Source: Xiphias gladius
Taxonomy: Eukaryota > Chordata > Actinopteri > Istiophoriformes > Xiphiidae
DNA length: 64,000 nt
Direction of reading: 5' to 3'
Assembly: GCF_016859285.1 (NCBI RefSeq)
Contig: NC_053417.1
Location: 28,265,706 to 28,329,705, forward strand
Shown here: in pieces, positions 14,185-28,000 of the stretch
Position numbering within the stretch: position 1 is the first letter of the stretch
Layout: each line of letters opens with the position of its first letter
The notes under the pieces: generated by a model
What the model was told of the DNA's origin: nothing
The model's database searches: none
Seen by the model: only the letters and a program-made list of their open reading frames with translations
Translations under genes and position numbers: made by a program

Positions 14185-15819
14185 TTAGCTCAGTGCACAC
14201 CCAGATCAGCCAGCACACTTGTTCATATCTGCCATCGTATTATGTAAGACATCATCCACATCCCCCGGTCCACACACACACACACACACCTATACACACA
14301 AACACACACTGATCAGCGTGGATACAGATGCGCACACACATTCATGCATGGAAACCCAGACGCAGGAAGCATGGTGAGATGCTATTGTTTTCATCTTACT
14401 TCTGCAGGTGTTGCGCCTCTGTCTCCTCTGCTCTTCTTTTCTCTCCTCCTCTCCTTGTCTTGCTTCTTGTCTCTCTCTTTATTTTTTCTTTCCTCTCCAC
14501 TGAGTCGTGCCTTTTCTCGTTTCTTTTTTGCACTGATGCTGCAGTGGTACATAAAACACACCCTTCTGAGCTCTGCCTGTCATCCCTCCCTCCTTTCCCT
14601 CCCTGCTGCTCTCTGGTTGGCTGCTTCAGAGGGATGACATCAGCCTCTTTCATTGCAGCCTCGCTCTCTCTCTCTCTCTCTCTCTCTGACTGTATTCCCC
14701 TAGTACCTCCTGCCCCTCCCTTCTCCGTTACCTCCATGCTACCCCCCTCCTCCTCTATTTTTACCTCTCTCAATCCCTCTCTGTTTCCTCTCTGTTCTGG
14801 TTTTCTTCTCATACTGGTGGCCGACTGGTTGGATAGTAGGAATATCAGCAAATAATATCCTGATTATGTGGATTTTGAAAATGTCACAGGTTATTTTAAA
14901 TAAGTAATTAACACACAATTGAATTGTTGGAAAGAATTCAGCGATTAATTTGTGAATTACTTCAGTTAAATTTTGCGAGAGGCTGCGTCATGATCAGATT
15001 TATACAATTTTCTTGAGGCGATTTTCTCGCTAAACCAATTAATGCATGCGGTGCTGTCATGATTGTGATTAACCATTAAATTGGCAGCATTGCAGTCACA
15101 CGTAATTACATTTTTGTGCAAAAGACTTTCATCACTTCTCGATTGCATCATATGACCTGATGTAAGCGAAACAATATGACAGTAAGCGAAACAGCACAAA
15201 GTTGTCACTCTTGACAGTACTATCCTTTTTAAGATCTGCTCTTGATCAAAAACTACATTTGAACTTTATTTAGCTCAAGCTGAAGAGGCTGTTTGACTTT
15301 GGACACTACAAATCACCCACACAAATTACTACAAACGTCTCCCTATTATTAAAACAAAAGATACTGCAGGTGACAGGGATATAGAGAAGTGAGCAGTAAA
15401 TGCGGAGGTGAGAGTGCTGCAGCAGCCCAACCGAAACCCTTGGCTAAGGCTGAGTGTGACGCCTTGGTCTGAAACCTCCAGCTGTGTCTTACTCTGTCCA
15501 CCTCACTTACAATGACTTTTCACACATCGCGGTGGAGAAGAAGATTCCAGAACAAACTCACAGCAAGACTGCTTTGATGGATTTAAGCACCATATTTTAG
15601 CTCCGTTTAGCTCTTTCAGTTCTAAATGTTAAACGTACTTCGCCAGCTGGTTGCTAATTTTGTCTCCCCCAGATAGCGTACAGTGGGTTTAGCAGAGCTT
15701 GTTGTTGAACACTGCTGCTGCTGGAAACAGCGCGGATGAGAGCTGTGAGACTGAACCGTAAATCAAAACAATAAGCTTAGAGAGGCCAGAAGCTGCAGAC
15801 TTGGATGATAATTTTGTGA

Positions 15820-16405
15820 AAGTTCGTCACTTTGAGTGGCCCCTGATTCAGTGTTAATGTAAAAATATTGATTTAAAGTGACTATAATCAATATTTTTAT
15901 AATACAAATTATAAATGTTATTACTATTTTTAAGTGAAAAGTGTCGCTCTCAGTGTCGGGTCTCAGGTCATTGTTTGTCTGCGCTGGTTCAGTCTCACCG
16001 CTCTCACGGCGTCGTTTTCAGCCGCAGCAGGCAGATGTTTTCCGAGAAACAGCTGTAAAAAAAAAAGCCACTGTCCACTACCTGCTAAGCAGCAAACAGC
16101 AGACGGACTCAGTCAAGGACCAGCTGGTGAACACAGAGGAGCGTTTAGCAGCTAAAGAGCCTCAGGAGCTGGTGGAGACCAAAACGAGAGCTAAAAGAGA
16201 GGGAGAAATGGACTTGGATTCATCAGGTGACGCAAACACCAGGTCCTGATGAATGATCATGTTGCTCTGTAGCTGCTGGATGTGGAAACAAGCGTTTGCT
16301 AAAAAGTTCAACATCTCAACATAAAATGTGATGATATGTTAACGTTGCGTTCACAACTTGTTTCCACTGCCCCCAAGTGGCCAAAAATATACTGCAGGTT
16401 TAATT
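15820..16405. repeat. Probable interspersed repeat with a short open frame
   Basis: The end, AGCTGCTGGATGTGGAAACA to TTCCACTGCCCCCAAGTGGCC, is a phrase I recall as frequent in fish genomes. A frame in the middle (16090-16246) reads KQQTDSVKDQLVNTEERLAAK and on, so a coding exon cannot be fully ruled out. Confidence 0.4.
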
Positions 16406-16794
16406 TAGCTTTAAATTGAATGCACTATAAAACAGCGGGTAAACGACTGATCTCGGGATTAAAATCAACAACGTCATCCTAAAAAGCTGCAGTGGACTAT
16501 GACAGACTGAAAAGAGTACAAAGTACCTTCAGACCAGCTCAGGCACTGCACTCAAGCAGCAGCATTAGTAGACCACGTCCTCCTACACATCAATCTCCTT
16601 CACTCTCCGTTCGGTCTGTCTGGATGCTTTTCCCGCTCGGCTCCTCCTCCCTCTCTTTCTCCTCCCGTTCTTCTTCTCCGTTACTGAAATGAAGATTCTG
16701 TTCTCTCTTAACCAGACTATAAAGGCCAGTAAAACTCATGTGACATTGTGTTATCTGCCAAACAGAGCATCCAGCCAAAACACCCCTGCTCTTC

Positions 16795-16894
<100 letters not shown>

Positions 16895-17007
16895 TGTACA
16901 GAAAGAAAAGAAAAATGTGTGTGAGAGGACAGATGGACAGGGAGAGTGTCTGTGTTTACGGGTGTTCTTTGGCAGCACTATACAACAACACAACAGTGAC
17001 CAGTTTT

Positions 17008-17059
<52 letters not shown>

Positions 17060-17689
17060 TGTGTATTCCTCAGCTGTCTTTCCTCCTCTATCAAAATAAC
17101 ATAAACCAGCAGTCAGCTAACAGTAAATCTGCACTGTGGTTGCTAAGCCGATGTTTGGAGCACAGGTCCTCATGGTTCTAAAATGCTGGACCTGAGTCCA
17201 CTGGCATCAGTTAACAAGCAGCTGCCGTCAATGAGAGCAGCAGCGTAAACGTAATACTGTTCTAAAAGTGAAACTAAAGTCACAGAAATCCTGAAAATCC
17301 TTTATTCTCCAAAGGCTAATCTCTAGGAATCAAAGTCCTGATTTCACCTCCCGCACCAACAATCAATGATCAGCCGTTCGCAGTTTTGTCCGCTGACAAT
17401 AGGTCTTTTTTCTCAGCAGATATTTTGACCTGTAACAGTAAGAAAAGATGTCGCTCGTCACACTAGCGACGGCGCCGTGTGTCCCGGTAAGGAACGACAT
17501 TGTGACAGTGAGCCAGCATGAGCGACAGCAGGACCCTGAAGCTGAAGCAGCTAAATGGAATTCAGCCGTCAGCAATGCTACGGTTCCTGCGGGTGCTTTG
17601 GTCAGAAACCCAAGTATTGTACAAACTGAATTTCCGACCTGTTGACGGCACGAAGGGAAAAGTCAAAGTTATAACAGTTCACCCTGAGG

Positions 17690-17945
17690 GGGGGGCACGG
17701 ATGTGTGAAACGCATTTCACGACAATCCGTCCAGTAGCTGTTGAGATACTTCATAAAAAACTCCACAAAACGAAACACTTGGTGCCACTCCATTAAGTAA
17801 ATGTTGACATATTTCACAGCATGAATGAAAACTTTGACCTTTAAGGGAACCACCTTCTGGGGACCAGTGTCTGTACTAAATTTCATGGTAATCCATCCAG
17901 TTGTTGTTGAGATATTCTATGACACCACAGCGCCGGTCGTAGAGC
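17690..17945. repeat. Dispersed teleost repeat (copy 2)
   Basis: Shares the motifs AATCCATCCAGTTGTTGTTGA and TTTCATGGTAATCC style text with the other copies. Short frames here are chance. Confidence 0.6.
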
Positions 17946-19783
17946 TGCATTGCTAGCATGGCTGAATAAAAGTGAATTTGGTGTAGGAGAATACCATCCA
18001 AGGCGGCCTTAAGACAGAAACCGGATTATCTCCACATCTTCCTGTATCGCCTTCTCTTTCATTTTCATCTCCTCTTCTCCTTCTGCACAGCAAATTGAGT
18101 TTCCTCTCAAGCAGACAGCAGCTCCATTATCTCCTCCGCCTCCTGCAGGTCGTCTTGGCCTACCACTCTCCCCCTCCCATACCTTCCCTCCATCCCCATG
18201 TCTTCCCTCACTTAAGGCTTAATTCCCTTAACCTGCGTGCGTGCGCTGCGTGCGTGCTTGTGTGTGCCCGCGCACATATGGGCACGAGCGTCCTTGATGA
18301 CATGTCCCAGACGGTGTCGGACATGGGACAAGGACGTTAGAGAGGAGAGGGAAAGATTCTCATCTGCTGTATTGATCACTGCATCTTAAGAATCGGTCCT
18401 CGCCCACACACACACACACATCCACTCCGTGCGCATGCAGTTTACCGTAAGTGTGACTCAGCCTTTCTGACTGGAATACAGAAACACCAAGGCTGAAGCA
18501 CACAGATAGACACGGCTCGTGGATTAAATATGACCTGTCGTCTCTGTCATCTTGCATGAGGGTGGAGTGAGAGAGAGAGAGAGAGGAAAAGGGGAGAGAA
18601 TAAAGAGTTAAGGGAAGGAGAGAGGTGGAGAGAAAGAGCGGCACCGATGGAGGGAGAGACCGGGAGAAGCAATGAGAAGATATACAAGGGTTAACAGTTT
18701 TATTTAATTACACATCAATAAATCCTGTTAGGCAATTAGACCCATTAGGCTTATGAATTCTGTACCCACCCAATTCTGCTGCCTCTGTTCTCCTTGCAAA
18801 GCTCACCGCTGCTCACATATCATTGTAGCTTCATCCTTATTCACTTCCTGAGGTCTAACCTGATCCCTGTCCAACAGTGCCTAATTCAAATTCAACTTCT
18901 TTTGCTAAACCCTAGATCCTGAACTACTAGGAAGGTTAATCCCGATCTAATTTAAATCCTGACCAAATCGACAGTTTAAAATAAGAGCAGCTTTTATGTT
19001 AATTTAATCTCAATCCTAAATCAGTGGGCATTAAAACTGTCTGTACTTTTGCCTCAACCTTAAAGGAATAGCTCCACATTTTGGTAAATAATTTTTGCTT
19101 TAGTTGGGTTCTTGCCAAGAGTCAGACGAGAGGATTGGTGCCAGTCTCGTGTCTGTGCAGTTAATATGAGGATACAGCCACCGAGGCGGAAAGAGAACGG
19201 GGAAACAACTTACCTGGCTCTGTCCGGAGGTAATACAACCCACCTTCCTGCTCCTCTAAACCTCACTGATTATGTGACATGTTTGCTTCATCCATATCAA
19301 ACCTGGCGTAAAAATATGTATTTCCCAACATGTTGAACTTTTCCGTTAATCCTCATCCTAACTCAAACCCCTTCTGTCTCACAAGTCCAACTCTCAAGTT
19401 GAAATGTAAACATAGTCCGAATGTCTTCTCAGGAACTGTAAGTTCCAGCCAACTGGTTACATAAAGGTGGTTTTCAAAGGACTGTTCAGTCCACTCGGAA
19501 GCTGAGCACAGATTTGTTGCAATCAATATCCGTCACATAACGAGACCCAAGCTTAATTTATGCCTGTGAATTAAAGGGACATGTGGAGCCTACGACAGTT
19601 ATGTGCACGGGCTTCGGGTTCCCGGAGTTCACTACGCCATAGCTGTCATGTGCCTCCTCAGAAATCTGACTACACATCAGGGCTATGGGAGCTGTGGAAA
19701 TACCACATGGTGAAGACGAGAACTGTGATTGGACAGCGTGGGTGCTTGGGTTATTTATTTATTTTTCCTGGTCTCTGATGCAG

Positions 19784-19849
19784 GTGAAGAATGCTGAGAG
19801 TGAAGACGACAAACTGAGAAAAGGCTCTGCTGTCTTCTCCTTCTACTGA
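19784..19849 (+). CDS. Possible terminal exon of an unidentified plus-strand gene
   Basis: A strong pyrimidine tract (TTATTTATTTTTCCTGGTCTCTGATGCAG) precedes an open stretch of 21 codons: VKNAESEDDKLRKGSAVFSFY, ending in TGA at 19847-19849, in phase 0. The charged, non-repetitive composition looks like a real C-terminus. Whether it belongs to the gene with exons at 11-13 kb is unproven, because an intervening exon running from phase 1 to phase 0 would be needed. Confidence 0.3.
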   Translation: MKNAESEDDKLRKGSAVFSFY

Positions 19850-21779
19850 GTAACACATAGCTGTGTCCATCAAAGCCATTTCCCCAGCAAACCTTCTGCT
19901 CACCTGGCGCCTGTACTGCAAAGCCGGTTCAGCGTACCCAGGACATCTTATCCTTATCTGGCTTCGCTGATCCTGACGACCGTAAACACGCTAAGCGGTC
20001 ACACGGCGGTGGTTATCAACTTCGGGGCGGTGTTTGCAGCATACGACCGATTGCGAACGTGGACAAGTCCACTGGCAGCAGAGCGGCGGATTTTACAAAC
20101 CAGGAGCCAACTATAATATTAGACCTGTAGGAAGAAGTCAAACACGTTATCCAGACTAAAAGCAACAGTTGCAGGGACATCTCTAGGCGAAAAAAAAAAA
20201 AAATCACAAATGCATGAAAGTGTAGGTTAAACGGATTATAAAATCATGGCCCCATCGTTAGGACATGAGTACATCTGACTGTAATTACATTTGTGTATTC
20301 CATTGAATTAATGCGTCGCTCAGATGCATTCTAATGGCGTGTGTGACAATTTTAGCTTTATTCTTTTAGCTGCAATCCCCGCTCCCAAGTCGCCAAACCG
20401 ACTTGGGAGCCAATAAAAAATAAATATAGAAAAAACAAAAGCACAGTGAAATGTCTCTGACATTGCTTTCAGCCAACAGGAAAAAAAATGAAAATAAGTC
20501 CTGCTGAGGAGCTGGTCCTCTGCAATGATGACGGTCGCTCATGCAGAATAAAAGATTGTCAGGGAAAGCCAAGGGGGTTTGCCGAGCTCAGAGCGCCAGA
20601 ATTGACCGGTCGGTTGGCGGGGCATTCACACGCATTGATCTGTTCCCTCCGACGTTAGCTGCTCCGGAGCAGATTAGGTAAATTACCATGGTGACGGTAA
20701 GACGTGAGCCACCGTCGTAACCCTGAGAAAACCCGGGTGTTAAACCCGAAGTTACCTCGCTAACCACAAACCCTGCTTGGTCGTACAGGCCTGAGACCCC
20801 TCCCCGCTCCGTCGCAGTGAATGAAAGAACGTAAACACGGCGACTACAGGGAATAGTCTCATGTTCAGTATGAAACGAGGCAAACCCTCCCACTATCACT
20901 CACGTCACAAAGCAAATGTGCTCACAGTTAGGCTACTTTAGAACAGGGGGACTCAAATACCACAGTGACCACACGGAAAATTTCGACAGCGTCAATTATG
21001 TTCACCAAACACCACTCTGCGTTCATGGGGGAAGTTACACCTCAGTTGTGTAACCAAGTCTTGCTGTGATGGCCAAGCACAGACACTGATCCAAGTGAGT
21101 TTCTGCAGAAAGTTGTGGTTGAAAATGCTGATTTCATCATCTGCTCTTGTTGTGTCATTGATTTACAGTAATTCAGAACAATACAGTTATTGTGCTGGTG
21201 GCTTGATGTGACAAATTCAGCGAGGGGACGTTCTCTGAGCTCTGCAGACAGAATTGTTCAAAATTGCCACGTGTCTGTGTCATAGTGGCCTTTCACCATT
21301 CTTACCAATGACCACTGCTTGATTTCAAATTAGGCAAATCTGTCTGGCACTTTCCCCACGTAAAAAGAACACGTTTTTCCTATGTGCTCATGCATAATTT
21401 GAGCACTTATCTCTGATATTTTTCTTGCTATCGTGCCTACTGGCCGCTGGGAGATGTGCATGGGAGGTGACACGATACTGTAGCAATATGTCACTAACAA
21501 GTGATCTGCTCCGCTTCCTTTGGGTCCAGATTAAATTGTGTTTTGGTCCGGATCCAGACCAGAGTCCATCTACTGAGAATGTGGGACGTAGAGAATATAG
21601 TTAAAGCAAAGTACGGCCAGATCACATACAAGACACAGGTCAAGTGCTATGGGGGTGAAATCCTACGTTTAACTACAAATCAGCAGCTATGCCAAAGGTA
21701 TATACGGCAAGACTCCTGTTACCCTCCTGTGTCAAACACAACTTGTCTAAAGACTCCAAAGCCAAACTAGAGGCTCTTG

Positions 21780-22290
21780 TCACTGTACTTAGCGTTAGCT
21801 CGCAAACATGTCCACAATTACAATGCTAACGTGCTGATGTTGAGCCGGTATAATGTTCACCGTGTTAGCATTCTAATATTTGCTAATTAACACAGAGCAC
21901 AGCGCACAGCTGAGGCTGGAAGCCTGGAATGCCATTAGATTTGCAGGTATTTGGTTATAAACCCAAGTAACTGACAAATTAAGACTTTTACCTGAGGATG
22001 GCGCCTGATGAAAAGTCAGGCGATCAACGACACTACAATTCATCCTGAGAAGAAACATGAATTTCTGGATCAAATTTCATCTCAATCTATCAAATAGTTG
22101 TTGAGATATTTCGCTCAAAACCACAAAAGCCACGACCTCACTGTGCTGTTAAACGGATTCAGGGGATCACCGAAGTCGTTAGGGTTCACCATCTAGTAAA
22201 TCGTCCAGTAACCGTTGAGATAATTCAATCTGGACCAAAGCGGTGGACCAACAAACTGACGACAGACTGAGCAACGTTTCCATTCCTAAA
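21780..22290. repeat. Dispersed teleost repeat (copy 3)
   Basis: Contains the GCTAACGTGCTGATGTTGAG and TGTTAGCATTCTAATATTTG phrases followed by the TTGTTGAGATATTTC phrase typical of this family. Confidence 0.6.
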
Positions 22291-22788
22291 ACATGCTGCT
22301 AATGCTGCCAAAATGACCGATGGGCGCCACAGGTGTCTAAACCCGCACAGTAGCTCATAGTCGTACCAAGAGCATCAACTTTCTCTTTAAATTTTAGATA
22401 CACAAAATGTCTGAAAAATGAATACAAGCCATGCAAAACAGCAACAGTGCTGTAAGAGGATGACGTTGTTGATGAGAAAAGTCTCAAAATCCCTAATTCT
22501 GCACTCAAACTGCGGTTGTTCTGTTCCATCGCTGCGTGTCCCTGCATGTATTTAGCAAAACTAAATCAATCAATCACTAAATCAATAGAGACAGTGACTT
22601 ATCGACACCTGCCTCGATGAGAGCTCTGCATCACCTCTTTAGGAATCACATTAACAAATTTAGACGAACTCAGTGTGGCTCAGTTATTTTCTTTCATTAC
22701 TGCCAAAAAGAGTCAACTAATGTGAGCTAGCGGCTGTCGAGATTATTGGAGAAACAGAGCAAAAATCAAACTGGGAAAAGACAGAAGA

Positions 22789-22848
<60 letters not shown>
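22789..22848. repeat. (CA)n microsatellite
   Basis: About 29 uninterrupted CA units. Confidence 0.95.
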
Positions 22849-22849
<1 letters not shown>

Positions 22850-23340
22850 CTATGGTTGGTCTCAGTGTCCCTGTGTGAATGTCTCCACCCACAGGACTCT
22901 CTGTGAACAGCACTTCCCTCTGCATGCTGGGAAATCCGCAGATCACAGATGTGACTGCGCCTCATGAATCGGCATCGGCATCACATCCATGAGCCTGCAG
23001 CATGACAGGGCACTTCAATTCACTTTTGCTTTTATGGATAGACCTTATCTCATGATTATGCGAAAACAGCTCCTGTTGTCTCATCCTACACTGGATTCTG
23101 TGACCTATATTGCCACTGTTAACGTTCATGGTCATACTTTATTGCAAGCTTTATTTTGATAACTGTTACCAAACATTGTGGTATTTAGATAGGGTGATTT
23201 TAACAGGTAATATTACATATTACATATTTAACCGTTTTATTTTTGATGTTTATCGCTTATTGCTCCAATTTTGTCAGTCAGAGCTAGACACTAAAGTTTG
23301 TGCTATAACAGCTCTCAACATTTTAATATCTGAATATGCA

Positions 23341-24556
23341 CTCACCGAGCACTTTATTAGGAACACCAGACTAATCCTGGGTAGTTCCTCCCTCTGCTCT
23401 CAAACAGCCTCAGGTCTTCGTGGCCTGTATTCAACACGATGTTGGAAACTTTCCTCTGATATTCTGGTCCATGTTGACATGATTGCGTCACATCATTTCT
23501 GCAGATTTATCAGCTGCACATTCAAGCTGCCAGTCTCCTGATCTACCACATCCCAGAAGTGTTGTGCTGGATCCAGATCTGGTGACTGGGGAGGCCACTG
23601 AGGTTCACTGACTCATTGTTATATTCATGAAACCCGTTTGAGAGGATTGTTGACACGGCGCATTATCCTGCTGGTAGTATCCATTAGAAGATGCTAAACT
23701 GTGGCCATAAAGGGAAGCACATGGTCAGCAACAAGACTCAGACCGGTTGTGGTGTTCAAACCATAATTGGTTGGTATTAAGGAGCCCAGAGTGGAGCCAA
23801 GAAAACCTTCCCCCCACCATTACACCACCACCAGCCTGGACTGTTGACTCAAGGCAGGTTGGGTCCATGGATTCAAATTCTGAACCTACCATCTGCTGCC
23901 TCAGCAGAAATCCAGATCCATCAGACCAGGGTCCGTTTTTCCAGTCTTCAGCTGTCCAGGTCTGGTGCAGCCTGTGTCCACTGCAGCATCAGGATTCTGT
24001 TCTTGTCTGACAGGACTGGAACCTGACGTGGTCTTCTGCTGTAGCTCATCCACCTCCAGGTTGGACGTGTCGTTCGTCCTGAGAAGCTTCTCTGCTCACC
24101 ACAGTTGTAGAGAGTGGTTACCTGAGTTACCGTAGCCGTTCTGTCAGCTCCAACCGGTCTGGACGTTCACCTCTGACCTCTCTCACCAACAAGACGTTTC
24201 CATCCACTGAGCTGCTGCGCTCAGTGAGTGTATGGAGTCACAACTTTTGGTTGGCAGCAACAAAAATTTATGACCCAGTTTGAATACTGTTTTGCTCCAA
24301 AATGGGCCTTCCTTTCACAATAAAGTATTATAAAATGTGCAGTGGCTGTGGAGTTGAAATTCGTCATCAGGTCACAGAATCTGTTGTGTCAGGTGAAAAA
24401 AAATACAGGGAAAGCAGCTTGGTTGCATTTCAGATGCACGTGTTTGTATCCATGAAGCATCCTGTGGTAGATCAGCTGCTCCTGAAGGAACAGAGCAACT
24501 CTGAGCAGGTCCGGTCAGGCTCTCTGCCCCAGTTGGCAGTTTATTAGGGACACCCA
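23341..24556 (-). mobile_element. Decayed Tc1/mariner-like DNA transposon
   Basis: The left end reads CACTTTATTAGGAACACC and the right part GTTTATTAGGGACACCC. On the minus strand the sequence near 23540-23600 corresponds to the Tc1-type transposase region around SPDLxPxEHxWDVV (CCAGTCACCAGATCTGGATC and on). Many stops and indels, and an apparent insertion at about 24240-24460, show it is long dead. The element type is recognised from memory of fish Tc1 elements. Confidence 0.6.
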
Positions 24557-24760
24557 TCTAAAACTGATGCAGTCTAATACAACAGTCCCGGAATAAACCA
24601 TCCCTTCAAGAAGGTTATAATGTTCAGTTTTTGTTGGAACTATTTTACAGAGGTGCTGATTCAACTTTACCATCATTTTGGAGGCTGCAGTTTGTGCGTC
24701 TGTACCTGTTTCTCATGATACAATGCACACTGCCACCTACTGGTACAATGACCGTACTGC
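24557..24760. repeat. Interspersed repeat following the Tc1 remnant
   Basis: CTAAAACTGATGCAGTCTAA and AAGGTTATAATGTTCAGTTT are shared with about 58018-58085. This is a dispersed fish repeat whose class I cannot name. Confidence 0.6.
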
Positions 24761-26836
24761 AAACAACCTGGCACTTGAGTATTCCACAGTGGACACAAGG
24801 CCACTAGTGCCATAATGAACAGTGTACAGGGGAAAGAATTTGGCTTCCACGCTAATTTCATTCCCCTGGGGTCACCAGTGTCTGTGTGTGTGAGTGTGTG
24901 TGTTTTAATCATCAACGTTTTTTATTTCACATTTGAAGATTACATGTCTGACAATCTTCATAGGAAATGTTGAAATAGAAAGTAAATGAAAACCAGTAAA
25001 CGAGCTCCTAGGTCTTGTCTAGTCTGTGCCGGGGCAGGCTACGTCTGGAAGGTAGGCCGACAGGAAACTCAAAATCCAGAATCGGATTCTTTTATATTGT
25101 GTTTGTTTTTTGACAACATGGACGAACCAGGCAGCAGCCCAGCCGCGCCGCTGGTATGGCAGGTAAAGCTGTGGAAGTGTTATATCTGTTGTTTTTGATT
25201 CAGCTGCTGTTGCCGCCTCTAGTTCTCAACGCATGCAGTGGTGCAGATGGAAAAAACAGAGATGAAGAACCTGTTAAATCCGGTTAACCTGTAACAAAGA
25301 AAGTTTGCTTTTGTTACTGCTAAGTTTACCTGCTACTGGACAGTTTAATGTTCAATGCAAAATCGGAAGGAGACTAGCGGCTGAAAATACAGTATTACTA
25401 GAAATATTTGTAAAAGATAGAGACCATATAACTGCACAATTAAATTCATGTTAAGTTGATTTAATTCAAATATGTAATTTACTGCTTCTTTTCTTTTGTT
25501 CTTTTATCATCTTAACTTCGGAAAGAGCTTTAGTTTGGTTTCTTAATTCTTAACAATCTTAATACTAGTATTTAAACAATATTTAATATTTATGTTATAT
25601 ATTACATAAATAAAAAGTAATATATTTCTCTTTTAATATACATACTTTTTCTTGAATATACCCATGCAAATAGTTTTGGTCTTAAAGTGTTGAGGATTTC
25701 AGACAGTTCCCAACAAGAACCACAGTATTTTCAGTGTGACCAACTGTTCGTGTCATTGCAGAACGAAGTGAAAGAGAAGCATTAGACTGCAGCTGGCCGT
25801 CAGATTTGGGTTGTGAATTATCCTGATATAGACATGGTGAACCCCAACTTTATCTAGAATACCGTCCACTAATTTTAACAAAAAGTTCAGTTCCTCCAAT
25901 AGTACTACTTCAGTAATATTAACCAAAATTATCTAAGATAAGCGAAATTAAACCTAGAAGTATTAAAAGCTGCTTTAACCTGAAACATATTGTTGTCACA
26001 GCAAAACAATGTCGGCCACTTGGTAGAAACAGAAGATCTCGAATGTTTGCTGCATATCAGTGGAGATCGTACAGTAACTTAAGATATCCATTCTTCCGAT
26101 TGCTCACATTTGTTAGTGTGCTAAACCCATTAAAAACAGTTGAGTCATGTCTGTTTGTGATGCGATGCTTTGGGAGCCTTGCTACCCTTCACGTCTAGCG
26201 ACACTTCGACCTGAGCCAACTTGAACATTCGACTATATTTCTTATATTTCGGTGGCGCTCTCATAGAGGTGTTAACTCAGTTCTAAATTTAAGCACTGCG
26301 GTCATAGCCGCTGGTGGTTTCGTAGAGGAGACCATTATATTCACAGGTTTTTAGAATGTTTTGCCCACTTGAAGTATGTAAATAGGGAGGATGAAAAACC
26401 ACCTTTAACTACGACCTTGCAGATGAACATTCAGTCCAGACTGTAAGATTGCAATAGATTGTACAGGTTTCCCCAATAAAGTGGCCACTAACTGTGTTGG
26501 CCGGTGAGTCAGTTCTCTTGCTGTAAAACATGTAAAGAGCTGCTCAGGGTTTTTTTTTTTATTGACAAATCTCTTGTTCAATATTGATATGAATATCTGA
26601 ATTTTTGTGTTGCAGCTCTTCCTGTCCACATTAAACGGATGGTCTGAGGACTTCCTGTTCGATACACCAGAAGCTTGTGGCTTGAGGTATGACCACAAAC
26701 TGGCCAGGTTCCTGATTCTAGAGAAACAGCTGCTGTGAAATGTGTGAAGATCAAACTATGACCCTGTAGGGTTATTGCGGTGGATAAAGCCTAAAGCTGC
26801 TGTTCTGAGCACAGTCCTACCACAGGTTTTCCTTAC

Positions 26837-28000
26837 TTTGTGCGGAGAACTGGCTGCGTCGGTGCAGTTTGGGTCGGGCGAAGCTGTAGTCGTCGTTGGT
26901 TGCGACTTGGGTTTGGGTGTGGTTTGCACAGGAGGAGGTCTGCGCTGTCAGTCCTGCTCCCTGATATCCCCGTACACTCGGCAGGCCTACTGGAGATGAG
27001 GGCGGGTTTGTACAAATATCAGATGGATGCACAACACAGATGATCCTCAGACGCCCAAAATGTCCCCGAGCTCACCTCAGTGACAATGGCTGCACTGTTT
27101 CCATGGGAGGTTCTGTAAAAACATGCAGTTCCAAACATTATGAACACTGCTAAAAACAGCTTGGTCAAAAAAGAAACATATCTTTAGAAAAAGACACCGT
27201 CAGGTTCAATGTTGAGTTTTGGTCCATGACTATCAATAGTAGCCGGCAAGCTAGCTAGCTTTGACCTAGTTAACTAAGATCTGTGTGAGGAGACTGGAAC
27301 CGTCCTCAAGTTAATACATGAAACAAACAGAAGTGTCAGATTTCCATCATGTTTTCTACATTGTTTTTCACCAACTGACCTTTGACTGGAGCTCAATCAG
27401 TGACCTCATCTTGTTGCGTCCTCTTCCTCTGCAGCGGTTTACTGGCACTGACTGCAAAATCAACCCCTAATATTCGCACAATGGTAGCGGATAGAAACGC
27501 ACATCCATTCGCAGAATCTTAAAAACTCGGTTAAGATGTGTGCAGCGTTTGGACGGACACCTAAGCTGGTGTAGAGGGTTGCTACATTAATCCCACATCC
27601 CTCTGTCTCGTCACAGAGGTCTGGAGAAAATTGCAGCAATAATATCGAGATGACAGGATCCTCAGATCCTGACACCGAGCCAGTCTTTGAGTCTTTAGGT
27701 GGACGCCTGCTAATTATTTGTGGTAATTTTGTTCCTCTTCCTTCAAACTGACTTTTGTGCATGAATTTCTGTTAGCCAGCCTGATTCAGAGTCTTTAACC
27801 TACCGACAGTTGCCGTTCACATGTGAAATCCAGCAGAGAGGCAGTTAACAGCCGTGTGTGTCTGTGGGAGTGCGTGTTTCCTGTCAAATTACTTTACTGG
27901 CATTTCCCCCTGCAGAATAACAGCACAGCCAGTGATAAGGCAAAGATCTTGACAAACAGAATCCCACCCACATACAGTGGAAGCGGTGGTTTCTTTTGCA
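26837..28000 (-). pseudogene. CD300-like relic: transmembrane and two cytoplasmic exons
   Basis: Three pieces match gene A exons in the same order. The transmembrane exon (28000-27894; acceptor ...CATCAG, phase 1 as in gene A) reads PLYVGGILFVKIFALS and on to LFCRGKCQ and a stop; gene A has TPLYVG and LIFCKK at the same places. The first cytoplasmic exon (27112-27076) is 37 nt instead of 38. The second (from 26986, reading ACRVYGDIRE against ANRVYDDIRE in gene A) is broken by about 90 inserted bases and resumes at 26858-26837, ending at the same AAA|GTAAGG donor. No V-set or signal exon was found in the 3 kb upstream, so this is most likely a dead 3' half. The lysine inside the membrane segment is noted separately. 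Confidence 0.75.

Larger units (their letters stand above)
19850..26836. other. Non-coding, mobile-element rich
   Basis: Holds the Tc1-like remnant and dispersed repeats listed separately. AT-rich between 25,400 and 26,400. No gene seen. Confidence 0.5.

Noticed and set aside
14396..14855. Frames on both strands in a pyrimidine-rich block
   Set aside because: Low-complexity sequence, no conserved-looking residues, both strands equally open.
18092..18169. Possible exon reading QIEFPLKQTAAPLSPPPP
   Set aside because: Strong acceptor but the donor is GTCGTC, and its start phase does not fit the exon at 13064-13106.
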